Translations under genes and position numbers: made by a program | In this document: positions 22,690 to 34,491 of the stretch, in pieces | How the letters are laid out: every line of letters begins with the position of its first letter | Position numbering within the stretch: position 1 is the stretch's first letter | Notes under the pieces: generated by a model | What the model was told of the DNA's origin: nothing | Database searches by the model: none | The model's input: the letters and a program-made list of their open reading frames with translations, nothing else | From: Neoceratodus forsteri | Taxonomy: Eukaryota; Chordata; Ceratodontiformes; Ceratodontidae | Length of the DNA stretch: 64,000 nt | Direction of reading: 5' to 3' | NCBI GenBank assembly: GCA_016271365.2 | Contig: CM028136.1 | Coordinates: 464,564,001-464,628,000, forward strand

Positions 22690-24848
22690 AAAATGCTTGT
22701 CATGGAATAATAATGGTCTCAAAACTATCTTAAAGTGTAGAAAGGTTTCAGCAGAGATACGAAGGGTGGGTGAGCAGATTGTTCTGCTGCAAGAGACACA
22801 CTTTTCTCCTCCTGAAGCTCAAAAAACTGCTTAATTTATGGGAGGAACCTGGATATCGGTCACCTACTCATCGAAGGCCCACGGAGCCTCGATTTGGATT
22901 CCCAGGAAAGTATCATCCCAGGTCTTGGGGACTGTTGTCGACCAAGCAGGTAGACATGTTTTGGCCAAAGTGGACGTATCAGGAAAGGGGGCATTTTTGA
23001 TTGGCTCAATTTACGCCCCAAATATACACTGTCTGGGATTTTTCCAGAAGCAAGCTTCGGACATGCCGTGCTGGAAGGGGCAATGAATACTTGGGAGGAT
23101 TTCAACTGTGTTCTAGACCCAGTTCTTGATCGTTCTAGCAAGGCCCTAATAACCAAAACACAGAATGCTAAGGCCTTGGAGGACCTTTAATATGGGCTAG
23201 ACCTGATAGATGCCTGGCAACATGCCAACCCCTGTGGATGAGATCACAGTTTTTTTTCCCCATGCGCACCACTCTTCTGCAAGAATTGACAGAAATATGG
23301 TCTCCAATGGCTGGTCTACCAGTGCAGCGGTTGGATTTTTCCTTGCGACACCGGCGACCCGGGTTCGGGAACAGACTCAGGTTGTCAGAGGGCTGGCTGG
23401 GGGCAGAAGGATCGAGCATCCCTTGTACTTCTCTCCTTCTGCAGGGGTGAGAGTTGCATCACATTTGGTGCAACAGTGGCACCCGGCGGAGGCTGGGTTG
23501 CCACAATGCACTGATGCAGTACAGTTCTCCGGGGTGGGGCAGGCGCTGGTCATCACTGCATGTCCCCGCCCCTGCCTATAGGTGAGAAAATCTTGCAGGG
23601 AGGCCTCTATGAAGCCTTACCTCCAGCTTCAATTAGCCTCCCATAGCTCACTTTCCCCAATAGATACTAAATTTGCAGCACCTAAGGGGAGTGGGTGCCT
23701 CAACCCCGCCCTCTGGGGGGGTAAGCCAGGGGTGCCATGGGGAGTTAAGAGCTGATGACGGGAGGTGGGAGCTGGAGGTCCATGACCAAGGCAGATGTCA
23801 CCACCCCCTGCAGCCAAAAAGCATACCAAATAAAAAAAAAAAAAAGGAATTCTGGTCTCCAGATCCTTACTGATGAGTGTAGGGGAAGATGGCTTATACT
23901 CCAATCCTAATCTCGGATCATGCTATACACTATATTTCCCTTGACAGTGCAGAAGAACCTAAGGCCTCCAAACCTTGGAGACTTGATCCACTACTCCTAA
24001 AAGATCAGGAGTATCTGCACTTTATGAGCGGGTGCATTAAGGAGTATCTTCAGTTGAATGGCGGGGGGAGACCACCCATGGCACCAGCTGGGAGGTTTTA
24101 AAGACTTATGTCAGAGGCCAAACTATATAATTTGCTGTGCATCATAGGGGGAAGGTGGCGGAGGAGCTGGCCTTTCTGAGAACTAAGATTGAGGCATGTG
24201 AAAATGCATATAGGCTGAACCTGATGCCTCCCCTTTATAATGTCCTTCAAAAGTTAAAATGGAAATTTAATACAATGACTAGTACACATCTTGAGAGATC
24301 TATTCTATTGTCAAAGGCCGGGGAGTATTTTGATGGCAATGGAGCAGGTAAATTGCTGGCATGGCAATTAAAACATAGGGAGAGAGAAAGGACGGTGAGG
24401 CAGACATATAACACACAAGTGGTATTTGTGCAGCACACTGTGGAAATTGGGCAAGCCTTTGGTGAATTCTATAGCATGCTTTATACGGCTGAATGTTGTC
24501 CTGAACAAGGAGAGTTGGACTCTTTCTTTGAAGGAGTTCCCATTAGCAAGCTAGGTGAGGAAGGGGCAAGGGAGTTAGATTCTCCAGTCTCCAAATAGGA
24601 GATATCTGACACTCTTAAAGCTCTTAAAAGTGGTAAGTCCCCCAGCCCAGATGGGCTCCCAATTGACTTCTTAAAAGCCTTCAGTGGTATTCTTTTGGAC
24701 CCTTTGTTTGATATGATCAGTAAGGGACTTGACAGAGGTGAGCTGCCCCCTCTATGCGTCCACCACAATTACAGTATTGCCAAATTCTGGTAAAGATCCC
24801 ACCAAATGTGCCTCATATAGGCCAATATCTCTCTTAATGGCTGATTAT
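22690..24848 (+). pseudogene. L1 ORF2, first part: endonuclease and RT start
   Basis: The endonuclease starts near 22690 with LSWNNNGLK, then VLLQETHFSPPEAQ, HGASIWIPRK, GRHVLAKVDVSGKGAFLIGS and IYAPN, and DLIDAWQHANP. The SINE at 23307 cuts it in the ARIDR block, and it resumes at about 23862 with degraded SDH-side sequence. The linker and RT start are at 24137-24750, including HLERSILLSKAGEYFDGNG, GKLLAWQLKHRERER and ALKSGKSPSPDGLPIDFLKA. Stops at 22834, 23188 and 24596 and several frame changes show it is dead. The RT then breaks at the TIR element at 24851. Confidence 0.82.
23307..23852 (+). mobile_element. Poly-A tRNA-derived SINE (SINE-B) in L1 endonuclease
   Basis: A 0.55 kb element with a tRNA-like head: A-box-like CTACCAGTGCAGCGGTTGG and B-box GGGTTCGGGAACAG near 23360. 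It ends in an A14 run. TGGTCTCCA lies on both sides (23298-23306 and 23853-23861), and the similarity extends leftward to about 16 bp with mismatches, as expected for L1-type target duplication. A second copy is at 45193-45800; both contain GCCTATAGGTRAG in the middle. Poly-A tail and long duplication suggest L1 mobilisation. Confidence 0.82.
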
Positions 24849-24850
24849 AT

Positions 24851-25640
24851 ATAGGATAGTGCATGGGGAACAGTTGACAACAGGGCTATTCTTCCACCGA
24901 GTTGGCACTATGACAACGGCTTACCTCGAGAGTGCAGTTCGAGAGGTAAGCCGTTGTCATAGTACCAACGAGTGGAAGATGCCTTGTTGTCAACCATTCC
25001 CCATGCACTTTCTATATAGTGTATGGTGCAGCAGTTGCTCTGACAAAAAAACAATCACTACTTTGTATTGCTGCTTACAAAATGTTTACTTGGTTACTGG
25101 AACAACTTAAATTTATATTCTTTGCGTTTTCACGCTTGACATGTTTAGATTAACAATTAACATTTAAACTTTTGAAAACTCACATACAGCAGCACCCAGA
25201 ACAGCACAGCAATTCACATATCTGTGGGGAAGAGCAGAGGAAAGGGGTTGGTGGCAAGGATCACATTTCGTCCGCTTTTACATTTCGACCCTCCCACCCA
25301 GAACAACAAACCCTGTAAGACCAATTACAGCTTACCTTACTCCGAGTGGGAAGATGTGTCATGAATTACTGCGACTCTTTTCTGTTTAGGTGGTGCTGCT
25401 GGATGTAATATCATTATTGTTGACTTTGAAAGTACTGCCGCCGACATTGCTGCTAACGCTATCTGTACTGTCAAATGAATGAACCCTAACTGTCAAATTG
25501 TGCTCGAGGACATGGTTTATGACATGCACAGTGCAGTGAGACTAATAGTTCTGCTGCTCTGTGATCGTCACTACTGTGTGACTACAAGGTTTCGAAAACG
25601 ATCGATTTCGATGGAGAACGACGTTCCACCATACACTATA
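24851..25640. mobile_element. TIR DNA element with hairpin, inserted in L1 RT
   Basis: The outer ends ATAGTGCATGGGGAAC (left) and, reverse complemented, ATAGTGTATGGTGGAAC (right, about 25624-25640) are diverged inverted repeats. Another ATAGTGTATGGTG lies at 25015. The L1 reading frame joins across it at GATTATA/AAGGTAGTAGC, implying a TA or TATA duplication. It includes the palindrome at 24858-25009 and about 0.6 kb of non-coding sequence. Possibly two small elements side by side; Tc1/mariner- or Harbinger-derived. Confidence 0.65.
24858..25009. repeat. 150 bp hairpin with about 72 bp arms
   Basis: AGTGCATGGGGAACAGTTGA at the left and TCAACCATTCCCCATGCACT at the right are near-perfect reverse complements, and pairing continues inward through ATGACAACGGCTTACCTCGA to a loop near 24931-24938. 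Few mismatches, so the palindrome is relatively young. Confidence 0.88.
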
Positions 25641-27481
25641 AGGTAGTAGCAAAGGCTTTAGTCTCTAGCTTAGAGCCTTTGACCACAAGGAATGGGGTTA
25701 TCTATTTGATACCTTGCATAGAATGGGAATAGGACCAGCCTTCCACTCCTGGGTTTGTGCTCTATACACACGCCCACAGGCGCAGATAGCGGTAAATGGG
25801 ACTCTCTCAAAACCCTTCCTCCTCGGGAGAGGCACTTGGCAAAGTTGTCCCTTATCCCCCCCCTTCCATATCTTCTTTCCTTAGAACCCCTAGGGGCTGC
25901 ACTTTGGGCAGACACTAGTATCAGGGGATTTGTGGGGGGAGGGTGGGGCAACAAAATTGCAATGTATGCAGATGACCAGCTCCTGTACTTGCAAAACCCG
26001 GCTCAGGACCTGCCTGCGGTTCATGTTTTGATGCAGGGCTTTGGGAAAGTTTTGGGCCACCAGGTTAACTGGTCTAAGAGTGAGTTGCTTCCTGTGGGAA
26101 CCAAGTACAGACCCCCATTGATAGCTAATCTTGGGGGACTGCAACTGGTCTCAAAGCTTAAATATCTTGGGATTTATCTATCAGTCACTATCGGCCTACT
26201 GTATAAGTTACATTTTAAGCCCCACTTAGCCATGATAGCAGAGGACTGTGACAGATGGACATCCTTGCCCCTTTCACTGCTGGGTAAAACAGGAGTGGTA
26301 AAGATGACGGTACTGCTGAGGGTTCTCTACCTGTACCAATCTCTTCCTATCAGTGTTCCCCTGGTGCACTTTAAGCAGCTAGATGCTATTGTACATAGGT
26401 TTCTTTGGTGGAATGGTAGATCAAAAATGAAATCAACATCCTGCGCCCCACCATTCAAGGTGAAGTGGGCTTACCTAACTTTAAAAGGTATTATTGCGGC
26501 ACAATTTGGCTTTTCGGCCTGTCAGTTCCTCAGACTTGGATTGCCCATGATTAGGTCTTGAGGAAGATATGTTACATGGCAACTTGAGAAATGACTTCCT
26601 GGCTGGAGCCCTGGGGGACCGGGGGGGATGATATCAGCAGCTAACCCTTTCACTGCTGCTGGGTATGGGTGCACCAATGTATTGGTTTTTAATGTAACAT
26701 GTCTCCAAATGTTGGCCTAATTTTGGCCATGTGACGTAGGGAAAACTACTCACCGGTAATCTTGCAATGACTCTGGGCATGGAGGAGAAAGGGGATCTCT
26801 GTTGTTGGTCAATTGTATGAGGGGGGTGTATTGAAGAGTTTTTCCACAATTAGTAGAGAATGGGGAATTCAGCCTGGTGACTTCTTTTTATATTTGTGAA
26901 TACATCTACAATGTGATGATTCGCTATCATCTCAGTCTGGGTGGTCAGATCCATCCCCCTTTGAGGAGGAACTCTTTAAGCCCCAACCGGGACAAAAGCC
27001 CCTCTCTGTATATTATCACATTATACAGAGCCATTTATCACAACTGCCAGATGTGAGTCAAGATAGGTGGGGTGCAGATCTTTCCCTCCCCATAGATCGG
27101 CATACCTGGAAAATGGCATGCTCCCATTACCTGAGTTGCTCGCGCAGCAATAAGCTGCTTCAGATCTGGCTAAATGTTTTGCATAAAGCATATATGACCC
27201 CTTTGAAGCTTCATAGCTTCGATGCCTCCAGATCAGAGCTTTGCCCAAAATGCAAAATAAATGAGGCTGACTTTATACACTTGGCTCTGACCTGCCCAAG
27301 GGTTGCCCCATTTTGGCACTCAGTGCATGATATAATGAGCAAGGTCCCGGGGTATGCCCCCTCTAAATCACCTCTGGAGTTGTTGCTGGGTGCTGACCCT
27401 GCCCATCCAGGCCGGAGATTGCAGAACCCTCTGTGGTCATTAGCACTTATCAATGCCAGGAGAACGATTGCACAAGAATAA
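25641..27481 (+). pseudogene. L1 ORF2, second part: RT catalytic core and C-terminus
   Basis: Continues the RT from VVAKALVSSLEPLTTRNGVI. At 25755-26561 a long open stretch carries MYADDQLLYL (YADD at about 25965, both aspartates kept), VLGHQVNWSKSELLPVG, YLGIYLSVT, KTGVVKMTVLLRVLYLYQ and IVHRFLWWNGR. After decay at 26562-27050, the C-terminal Cys/His cluster is at 27053-27481: ELCPKCKINEADFIHLALTC followed by PRVAPFWH. These are the usual blocks of L1 reverse transcriptase and its zinc-knuckle tail. Frame changes and stops occur near 25730 and throughout 26560-27050. Confidence 0.83.
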
Positions 27482-27951
27482 TTATCGCCAATACTCCCCC
27501 ACGATAGCCCGATGAGCACAGAATTTCAAAGCGTGTATGGCTATTGAGTGAGCACAGCTGGGGGCAAGAGGTGAACTAGTGGAGTTTTTGAAATCTGGCA
27601 ACCTCTGTTGGATGCAGTAGAATCTAGGGTCTTCCCCTTATGAAATATCTGACGTGATTTCCACCCCATTCTAGGTAATTTAATTTACCAATTCAGTTGG
27701 CAACTGTGTATACAGACTAAGATGGGGACCACTAGATGGTGTAACCCTTTATATATAGGTAAAGACTGTGTACTCTATTCTTATGTATGATTCTAGCACA
27801 TTTTGTTCACCCTTCTATATATATTGTATGATACACTTTATGATACACTGTTTACAATACACTGTATATATGTACCAATGTGGATGTATGCTTGGTACTA
27901 CTGAAACTTGTAATGCACATCTTTTTCCTAATAAAATATTTTGGAAAAAAA

Positions 27952-29034
27952 ACAAACTGTCCCGACACGTAGGGAGATGGGTAGGCACTAAAAACCCAGA
28001 GGTGTGTACCACTCTGACAGCTGGCCCACTTAAACTTAACTGGGTGAAAGTACTGCACAAACTTTAAACATCTGGATATGAACCCCTATTCAGGAAAATA
28101 AGAACTGCAAGTCCCTCAGCCTTGTTTGAGCCCACAAGGCAGGGGTAGTAACCACAATATCCATAGTGACTTGGTTACAATTAAGATAATAATATTCCTC
28201 TTTTAGGAATTGTTTTGTCACCTTTATTTGCATATGTTAACCGCCTAAATAACCTGATACCTGTGGTTATAATTGTTCTCTGATACTGTGTTGCACCCTC
28301 TCTAACCTCTGTATTGTAGACATACATTCTCTGTTGTATGTTGCTTCTGTGACTGGGTCGCAGTTGAAAAAGGGACTCTGTCCCAGTAGGCTTACCCTAT
28401 TATAAAATAAATAAATATTATATAAGGACAGGATGGGATGGGATGGGATGGGATGGGATGGGATAGGATAAGATAGAAACTCCATTTATATAGTGCTATT
28501 CTGGAGCTCAACGTGCTTAACAATAAAATAAATCTAATACAATTAATAAATCACAGCGGCAACAGCTCTAATCTAATCAATAAATTACTACTGATGTGCT
28601 GCCTTTCCTTTGCCCTTATTCCACCCCATCACCTCTCACTGCACATAGAGTGGCCTCAGGAAACTTGATACACCTTACCCCAATAAATACCACATTGCTG
28701 TCTGACTGCATATTCTTCCCTCACCCCGTTCTTCAGTTCTAACATTTGATACTTCACATCCCTACAGATGTCCCAAAGTCATTTTAGACTGGATATCTCA
28801 TATCCTTATGCTAGAAAGGGGTCTGTATTTTGCTATTTAGAGATAAATAAGTGCTGGAAATGTTTGTTTAGTATGAGGCCTGTGAAATTTATCTTGGCCT
28901 ACAGTATACTTTCCAACTACTGCATGTGGTAATACTGAGAGAAACCCAGTCTCTTATCTACCTTCTCATCACACCCACTCTATCCAATCCCATGTAGTTC
29001 TACCATCCCTTCCCCATGCAAAGGTCTAATGTTA
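27952..29034. other. Intergenic; contains a LINE/SINE tail fragment
   Basis: No gene. At 28360-28420 the sequence TTGAAAAAGGGACTCTGTCC, AGTAGGCTTACC and an AAATAAATAAATA run matches the tail type of SINE-A and SINE-C, so a 5'-truncated SINE or LINE end lies here. TTATATAGTGCTATTCTGGA near 28487 resembles another LINE tail. 28500-29034 holds nothing recognisable. Confidence 0.5.
28430..28470. repeat. (GGATG)n microsatellite
   Basis: Seven GGATG-type units followed by degenerate GGATA units, directly after the A-rich tail at 28405-28425. Confidence 0.92.
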
Positions 29035-29330
29035 TTCCATGTTAACATTAGAAGTCTGATACCTTTACGGGACAAGCTGGTCACTATCGAGAACCAAAAT
29101 TCCCAGATTCATGCATCCATATACAAGGATAATGTGTGTACAGTCAAGATAGACACAAGTGTGGAAGGGTTGTTGCTCTCTATGTGATGGGCAATATCAT
29201 ACCATCTGAGGCTGTTGGGGACATGCCTGATAATATAGAGGCCTTCCTCAATAATGTCTCCTTAACTCCACCAAGGTTACTCTTGTGGGTAGTATCTATA
29301 GACCACCGAGGGGACTCATAACTGTAAAGT
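29035..29330 (+). pseudogene. LINE endonuclease fragment
   Basis: About 300 bp whose shifted translations give NVIP, KSD.LRDKLVTIENQNSQIH, VALYVMGNIIPSEAVGD, IEAFLNNVSLTPPR and VGSIYRPPRG-like STEGT. This order matches the middle of a CR1/L2-type AP endonuclease. Both ends are truncated and frames change every 100 bp or so. It is not part of the following LINE, which has its own endonuclease start. Confidence 0.5.
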
Positions 29331-29519
29331 TTTTATTTAGTTTATTCAGGAAAAATAGATTGAGCTGAATGCTCACTTACAATGGAGAACCAGTGTGGCA
29401 CTTAGTCCATGTTGGTACAGACAAAGGGACAATTTAAAAAAATGTTACTTAACACACAGATGAGTTTCAATGTAACTAATCATTAATTACATGCCACGGG
29501 GCAATTACCTTGTGATTAC
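29331..29519. other. Short non-coding gap
   Basis: AT-rich sequence between two LINE fragments. Nothing recognised. Confidence 0.5.
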
Positions 29520-31897
29520 ATGTTTGTTGCATGCAACTACATTGCATTTGCATTGCAGTTTCTGTGTAGTGAGAGCAGGATAAACTACAAAAGGCTATTA
29601 ATGTTGTTATTGCTCATGTCAGGAATGGTGCACCCCTATCCTGGGCCTAGTATGTTTCAAGGGAATGAACCTGATTCTCATTCAGTGGATTTTCACACAG
29701 GTTCAGTTTCCCCTACACATAAGATTGTACATTTGAATGTGCAGAATTTGCCTTCCAAGTGGACTCAGTTTGTAGCATGGTCCCAGCTTCACTCTTTTGA
29801 TGTTATTACCCTTTCTGAAACCTGGTTGCATGATGGTATAAAGGATTCTGAGATCTATCTTCCTGGTTACAATTTAAATAGGATAGACTAGGAAAAAGGG
29901 GTGGGGGAGTTTTAATGTTTATACATAGTAAACTTGATTTTGCTGTTTTGGATCATCCTTTGGGAAACTCAGGGTGTGATATGATTTCAATAGATTTGAT
30001 TCTAGGGCAAAGTAAACACTTGACTCTTAGCACTGTCTATTTTCCCCCAGGAAGAATACCCCAGGGTCTTGAATTATTAATTTTATTTCTAAAGGTCTTG
30101 CCCATAAATAGAGAATGTATTACCTTGGGTGATATTAATTGTAGTTGGGACCAAATGTTTGAAAAGTGAAGTTAGAAGAAATACTGGTTGACCTGGGTGT
30201 TAAGCAATTAATAGAGGAAGTCACAAGGTCTAATTATAAATCAGGTGGAGGGACTGTTCTTGATTGGATTATGGTCAGTCATGTAGAAAGGATAATTAAT
30301 TGGGAGGTTATGCCTGATATCATGAGTGACTATCACCCTACCAAATGGGAATGGTCAGTTAGGGTACCTAGAGCACCCCCCAAATATGTAGAATGTAGGA
30401 CTTTTGTTAAGTTACCCCCTTTGAAAATAGAACATTTGTTTAAGGAAATAGATTGGTCTCCTTTTTTTCATGTACTAACATTGATCCAATGTGGGACTTG
30501 TTTTGCATATCCCATAATGCTATTGCTAATAAAGCTGTGCCATTAAAGAAATTTAGAATCTGATCTCACAAACACAAATGGGTGACAAGGGATCTTATTC
30601 AATTAATCAGAAAATGAGATAAATGTTGGAAGCAATATAGGGCTACACAAAATTCTGCTCTTCTTCAAGAGTATAAGACACTCAGAAACAAATGTAAATC
30701 TGAAATTAGGAAAGCTAAGGTCGCCTTTTGTTTAAACAAACAAAGGAAATCTATGGGTAATCCCCCAAAAAACTGGGACTTTCTGATTAAAATAATGGGA
30801 AGACAAAAAAAAGATTCTGTCCCCACTATTTTTCAGGATGGACAAAATATTAGTGACCCTCCTGATTTCGGAAGTTTTTAATAAACATTTTGGGAATCTT
30901 GGTCCTTATAGAACTCCTATAATTCCAGATAATGGTATTATGTCTGAGGATGCTCATAATGATATTAGTCCAAAGTTTTATTTTAAGTATGCTACTCCTT
31001 CTCTTGTTATGAAATATATTTTGAAAAATAATCCAAAACCTCTTCAGGGCCACGATGAAGTAGATTATAGGATTATTAAATTAGGTATTAATTGTTTTGC
31101 ATACCCTTTAGCTCGTATGTTTAATTTTTCTTTGTGTCACAATGTTTTTCCTTCTAGCTGGAAGTTAGCTACTATAAAACCCATTTTGAAGAGTGGAAGT
31201 CTCCACTGTTTCCAATTACTGACCAATATCTCTCCTGTCACCCATCTCAAAAATTCTTGAAAAAATTGTAATGGATCAAACCCTGGCTTTTCTTGGGAAA
31301 TATTCTCTTCTTTCTAGTAACCAACATGGGTTCAAGCCAGGTTACAATACTGAAATGGCCTTGGTGGGGTTCACGGCAGCATACACAGTGCACTCAATAG
31401 AGGGCACTTGTATGCAGCTCTGTTCGTAGACCTCACCAAGGCCTTTGATTTGGTTGAATTCAACCATTTTCCTGGTGTTCTCCAGGAATTACAGTTTTCC
31501 TGGGAGGTTACCGAGTGGTATCAAAGTTATTTATGTAATAGATATCATAGAACAATCATTGGTTCAGCTATTTGCCAGACTATTTCTTCGGTTTGTGGTG
31601 TTCCCCAGGGCTGAATCCTGGGACCACTTATTTTTTCTCTTTTACGAATTCAGCCCCTAGTATTTGTACTCAAACTGAGATGACCCTTTATGTGGATGAC
31701 ACTGTTTTATTCTTTTCTAATCCAAGTCCTGATACTGCTCTTTCTGTAGTCTTCAGACTGACTTTGAGCATTTGCAGGACTGGTTAATAACAAATCGTTT
31801 GGTACTTAATCCTAAAAAAACAAAGGTAATGTTTTTTTCCCCGTAATAAGAAAGTAACTTCTAATCTCCCTTCCATTATTGATAAAATGGGAATGTT
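29520..31897 (+). pseudogene. LINE-A ORF: endonuclease and reverse transcriptase
   Basis: The N-terminal part at 29520-29890 has a hydrophobic stretch LLMLLLLMSGMVHPYPGPS, similar to the (D)VxPNPGP motif found at the start of many fish LINE ORFs, then KIVHLNVQNLPSKWTQF and VITLSETWLHDGIKD. The nuclease continues with LTLSTVYFPPGR, CITLGDINCSWDQ and TVLDWIMVS..MSDYHPTKWEW. The RT spans 30838-31790: KPLQGHDEVDYRIIKLG, FPSSWKLATIKPILKSG, LFVDLTKAFDLVEFNH, VCGVPQG and LYVDDTVLFFS (YVDD at about 31690). Stops and frameshifts are numerous. The L2 insertion at 31898 follows KVTSNLPSIIDKMG. Confidence 0.77.
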
Positions 31898-34491
31898 TTC
31901 CTGAAGGAAGTCACAGACTTCATTGTCGACCTGACATTGGGATCCCCCAGATGGTTGGTTCTGGGTGATTTCAATGCATGGATCGACGATGAACTCTCGC
32001 AGTTTGGTCAAGACTTCTGCCAGTTAATGATCTCACTGGGCTTCACACAGGTTATTTCCTCCCTGGCCCATATTGGTGGTCATTCATTGGACTTGGTTTT
32101 CCTACTGGGGATGAAGATATCCAATTTGGTGGTGGAACCAGTCGGATGGTCTGACCATCATTCCATTGGGTTTAGTTTTGCGGCCACCCCTAGTAGGCCA
32201 GCCCCTATGGAGATGGTCCGGTACTGCCCTTTGAGGGGTGTTTCCCCTGATGGCCTGATGGTGGTGCTGGACCTATCGGGTTTTCCAAGTGATTGCATGG
32301 ATCCAGGGGACTTGGTACTTGCCTATAATAAGGCAGTGACAGGGGCCCTGGATTCCATTGCACCTGTTCATGTACATCCTCTCACTCTTCGCCCTAGGTC
32401 TCCTTGGTTTGATGAGACTTTAAGGGAGTTGAGGAGAGTTGGACGAAGATTAGAGAGATGTTGGCGGAAGTCGGGCTTGGATTGCGACAGACTTAGATTG
32501 ATGGACCATTACGTGGTTTATCAATCAGCAATCTCTTGTAAGAAGACAGAATTCCTGTCCAGAGAGATTGCTGCTGCTCAGAATAGACCAGCTCAGCTTT
32601 TCTGGACTGTGGAAAGATTGTGCAATCCAATCTGTCTTCAGCCCAGAAGAGCTTTTTCTCAAGAATGGTGTGAGGAGCTTGCTCAATTCTTTTCAGATAA
32701 GGTTGCCAAGTTCAAGTCTGACGTCCATCTGACGCGCTCTAGTGGGAGTAGTGGTGGTCGACAGGAGATGTCGGACACCGGTTTTGTGTGGTCCAACTTC
32801 AGCCTTCCCACAATCAAGGACATTGTGATGGTCATCCGTTTACTGCATCAGACCAACTGTGGTCTGGATCCGGGCCTTACACATCTCCTAGTGGATTGTG
32901 TAGATAAAATCGGTCTGGTTCTGGCTGAGATAGTCTGGAGGTCCTTGGAGAGGGGAATTTTTCCAAATCCCCTGAAGGAGGCTTTGGTGCAGCCCCTTCT
33001 TAAGAAGCCCTCCTTGGACCCGGACTGTCTGGCTAATTATAGACCCATCTTTAACCTACCCTTTGTGGGAAAGGTTATTGAGAAGGTGGTTGCGATGCAG
33101 TTGGATGATCATTTAACCAGCCACGATGTTTATGATTCTCTCCAGTCCGGATTTAGGAAGAGACATAGTACCAAGACGGCTCTGGTTCGTGTACTAAATG
33201 ATCTCCTGAGAGCGAGAGATCAAAGGACCTGTTCCATCTTGGTCCTTCTTGATCTCTCTGCGGCATTTGACACGGTGGACCATGGTGTGCTGTTGGAATG
33301 CCTGCGGCTTATCTGTGGACTGTCTGGTACAGTCCTCAGTTGGTTTCGATCTTTCCTTGAGGGTAGGACTCAGAGGGTGGTGTCTGGGATTTTTTCCTCG
33401 ACATCATTCCCCCTATCCTGTGGGGTACCACAGGGCTCCATTTTGGCACCCATGTTGTTTGCTGTGTACATGCTGCCGTGGGATTGATCATTCGGTGGTA
33501 CAGTTTGAGTTTTCACTGCTACGCAGATGATACTCAACTGTACATGTCCTTTGTACCTGGCCAAGATGCCGTTTTCTCGGTCTTTAATAACTGTCTTGCC
33601 GAAATCCAGGACTGGATGAATGTGAGTTGGCTGAGGTTGAACCCAAGAAAAACTGAGGTGTTGGTTGTGGACCCAGGTCGTCGAGAAGTGGGTTTGTTGT
33701 CTGGATCTCCCTCGGGCTTATGGCTTGGGGGTGTCCAGCTAACTACCTCAGATCAGGTGCGAAATCTGGGCGTTGTTTTTGACAACTGTTTGACACTTAA
33801 ATCACAGGTGTCGGCAGTTGTCAAAGCCTCTTTTTACCATCTGAGGAACACTGCCCGGGTGAAGCACCTGGTTCCTCCTGATGATCTTCTTACCTTGGTC
33901 CACGCCTTCGTTACCTCCCGTCTTGACTACTGCAATTTCCCTATATCTTGGGCTGCAGGGGTTGATATTCGCCGCTTGCAGCTAGTGCAGAACGCGGCAG
34001 CCAGGCTATTGACAGGTTCTTCTAGGACCAGCATATAACGCCTGTGCTCCTCGGACTGCACTGGCTGCCAATATGCTGGTGTATCACCCTCAAGGTCGGT
34101 TTGCTCACCTATAAGGCCCTACATGATCGGGGACCTAGCTATCTGAAAGATCTCCTTCATCCCTACTGTCCCCCTCGCTCTCTCCGATCCACTGACGAGG
34201 GATTGCTAGAGATTCCCAGGGTTCGTTTGAAGACTTCTGGGGCCAGATCTTTTAGTTTTGTGGCTCCGACCCTGTGGAATTCTCTACCTCATCAGATACA
34301 AGATTGCCCAACCGTCTAAACTTTTAAGGGAGCACTTAAAACATATCTTTTTAAACAAGCATATAATGATTTTAATATCTTATTGTGTGGTTAATTTATT
34401 GTTTTATTAATATTGTTTTATTATGTGGTGTACAGGCACCTTGGTTTTTGGAAAGCGCCTTTTCATAAATAAAGTATTGATTGATTGATTG
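31898..34491 (+). mobile_element. 5'-truncated L2-clade LINE inside LINE-A
   Basis: Inserted copy of 2.6 kb ending in ATTGATTGATTGATT, the short-repeat tail typical of L2-type LINEs, preceded by GGAAAGCGCCTTTTCATAAA. Flanks AAATGGGAATGTT (left, about 31885-31897) and AATAGGGGTAATGTT (right, about 34492-34506) look like a diverged target duplication, and LINE-A coding sequence joins across. It is the best-preserved LINE here. Confidence 0.85.
31937..34319 (+). pseudogene. L2 ORF2: endonuclease end, reverse transcriptase, C-terminus
   Basis: A 516-codon open stretch (31937-33487) begins with the nuclease block WLVLGDFNAWIDD, GGHSLDLVF and WSDHHSIGF, then the linker and RT blocks: LVQPLLKKPSLDPDCLANYR, QSGFRKRHSTKTALVRVLND, LLDLSAAFDTVDHGVLLECL and CGVPQGSILAPMLFAVYM. 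A frameshift near 33480 moves to 33478-34038, with FHCYADDTQLYM (YADD at 33520), LVDPGRREV and a thumb region with LDYCN and QNAAARLLTG. Another shift near 34038 gives GLHWLPICWCI..TYKALHDRGP and ARSFSFVAPTLWNSLP. Both RT aspartates are present, and only two frame changes separate the blocks. The 5' end is missing. Confidence 0.88.

Larger units (their letters stand above)
20129..27951 (+). mobile_element. L1-clade LINE with three nested insertions
   Basis: Plus-strand L1: 5' UTR (from about 20129), ORF1 (20381-21215), a long spacer, ORF2 (22690-27481), and a 3' UTR ending in AATAAAA at 27930 followed by an A-rich run. AAACTG appears at both candidate ends (20123-20128 and 27954-27959), a weak target duplication. 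Inside lie a hAT-like MITE (22007-22210), a poly-A SINE (23307-23852) and a TIR/hairpin element (24851-25640). All coding parts are broken. The 1.4 kb between ORF1 and ORF2 is longer than usual and only partly explained by the MITE. Confidence 0.82.

Noticed and set aside
28430..28470. Short direct repeats as a CRISPR array
   Set aside because: Five-base units without spacers; a simple microsatellite in a eukaryotic genome.
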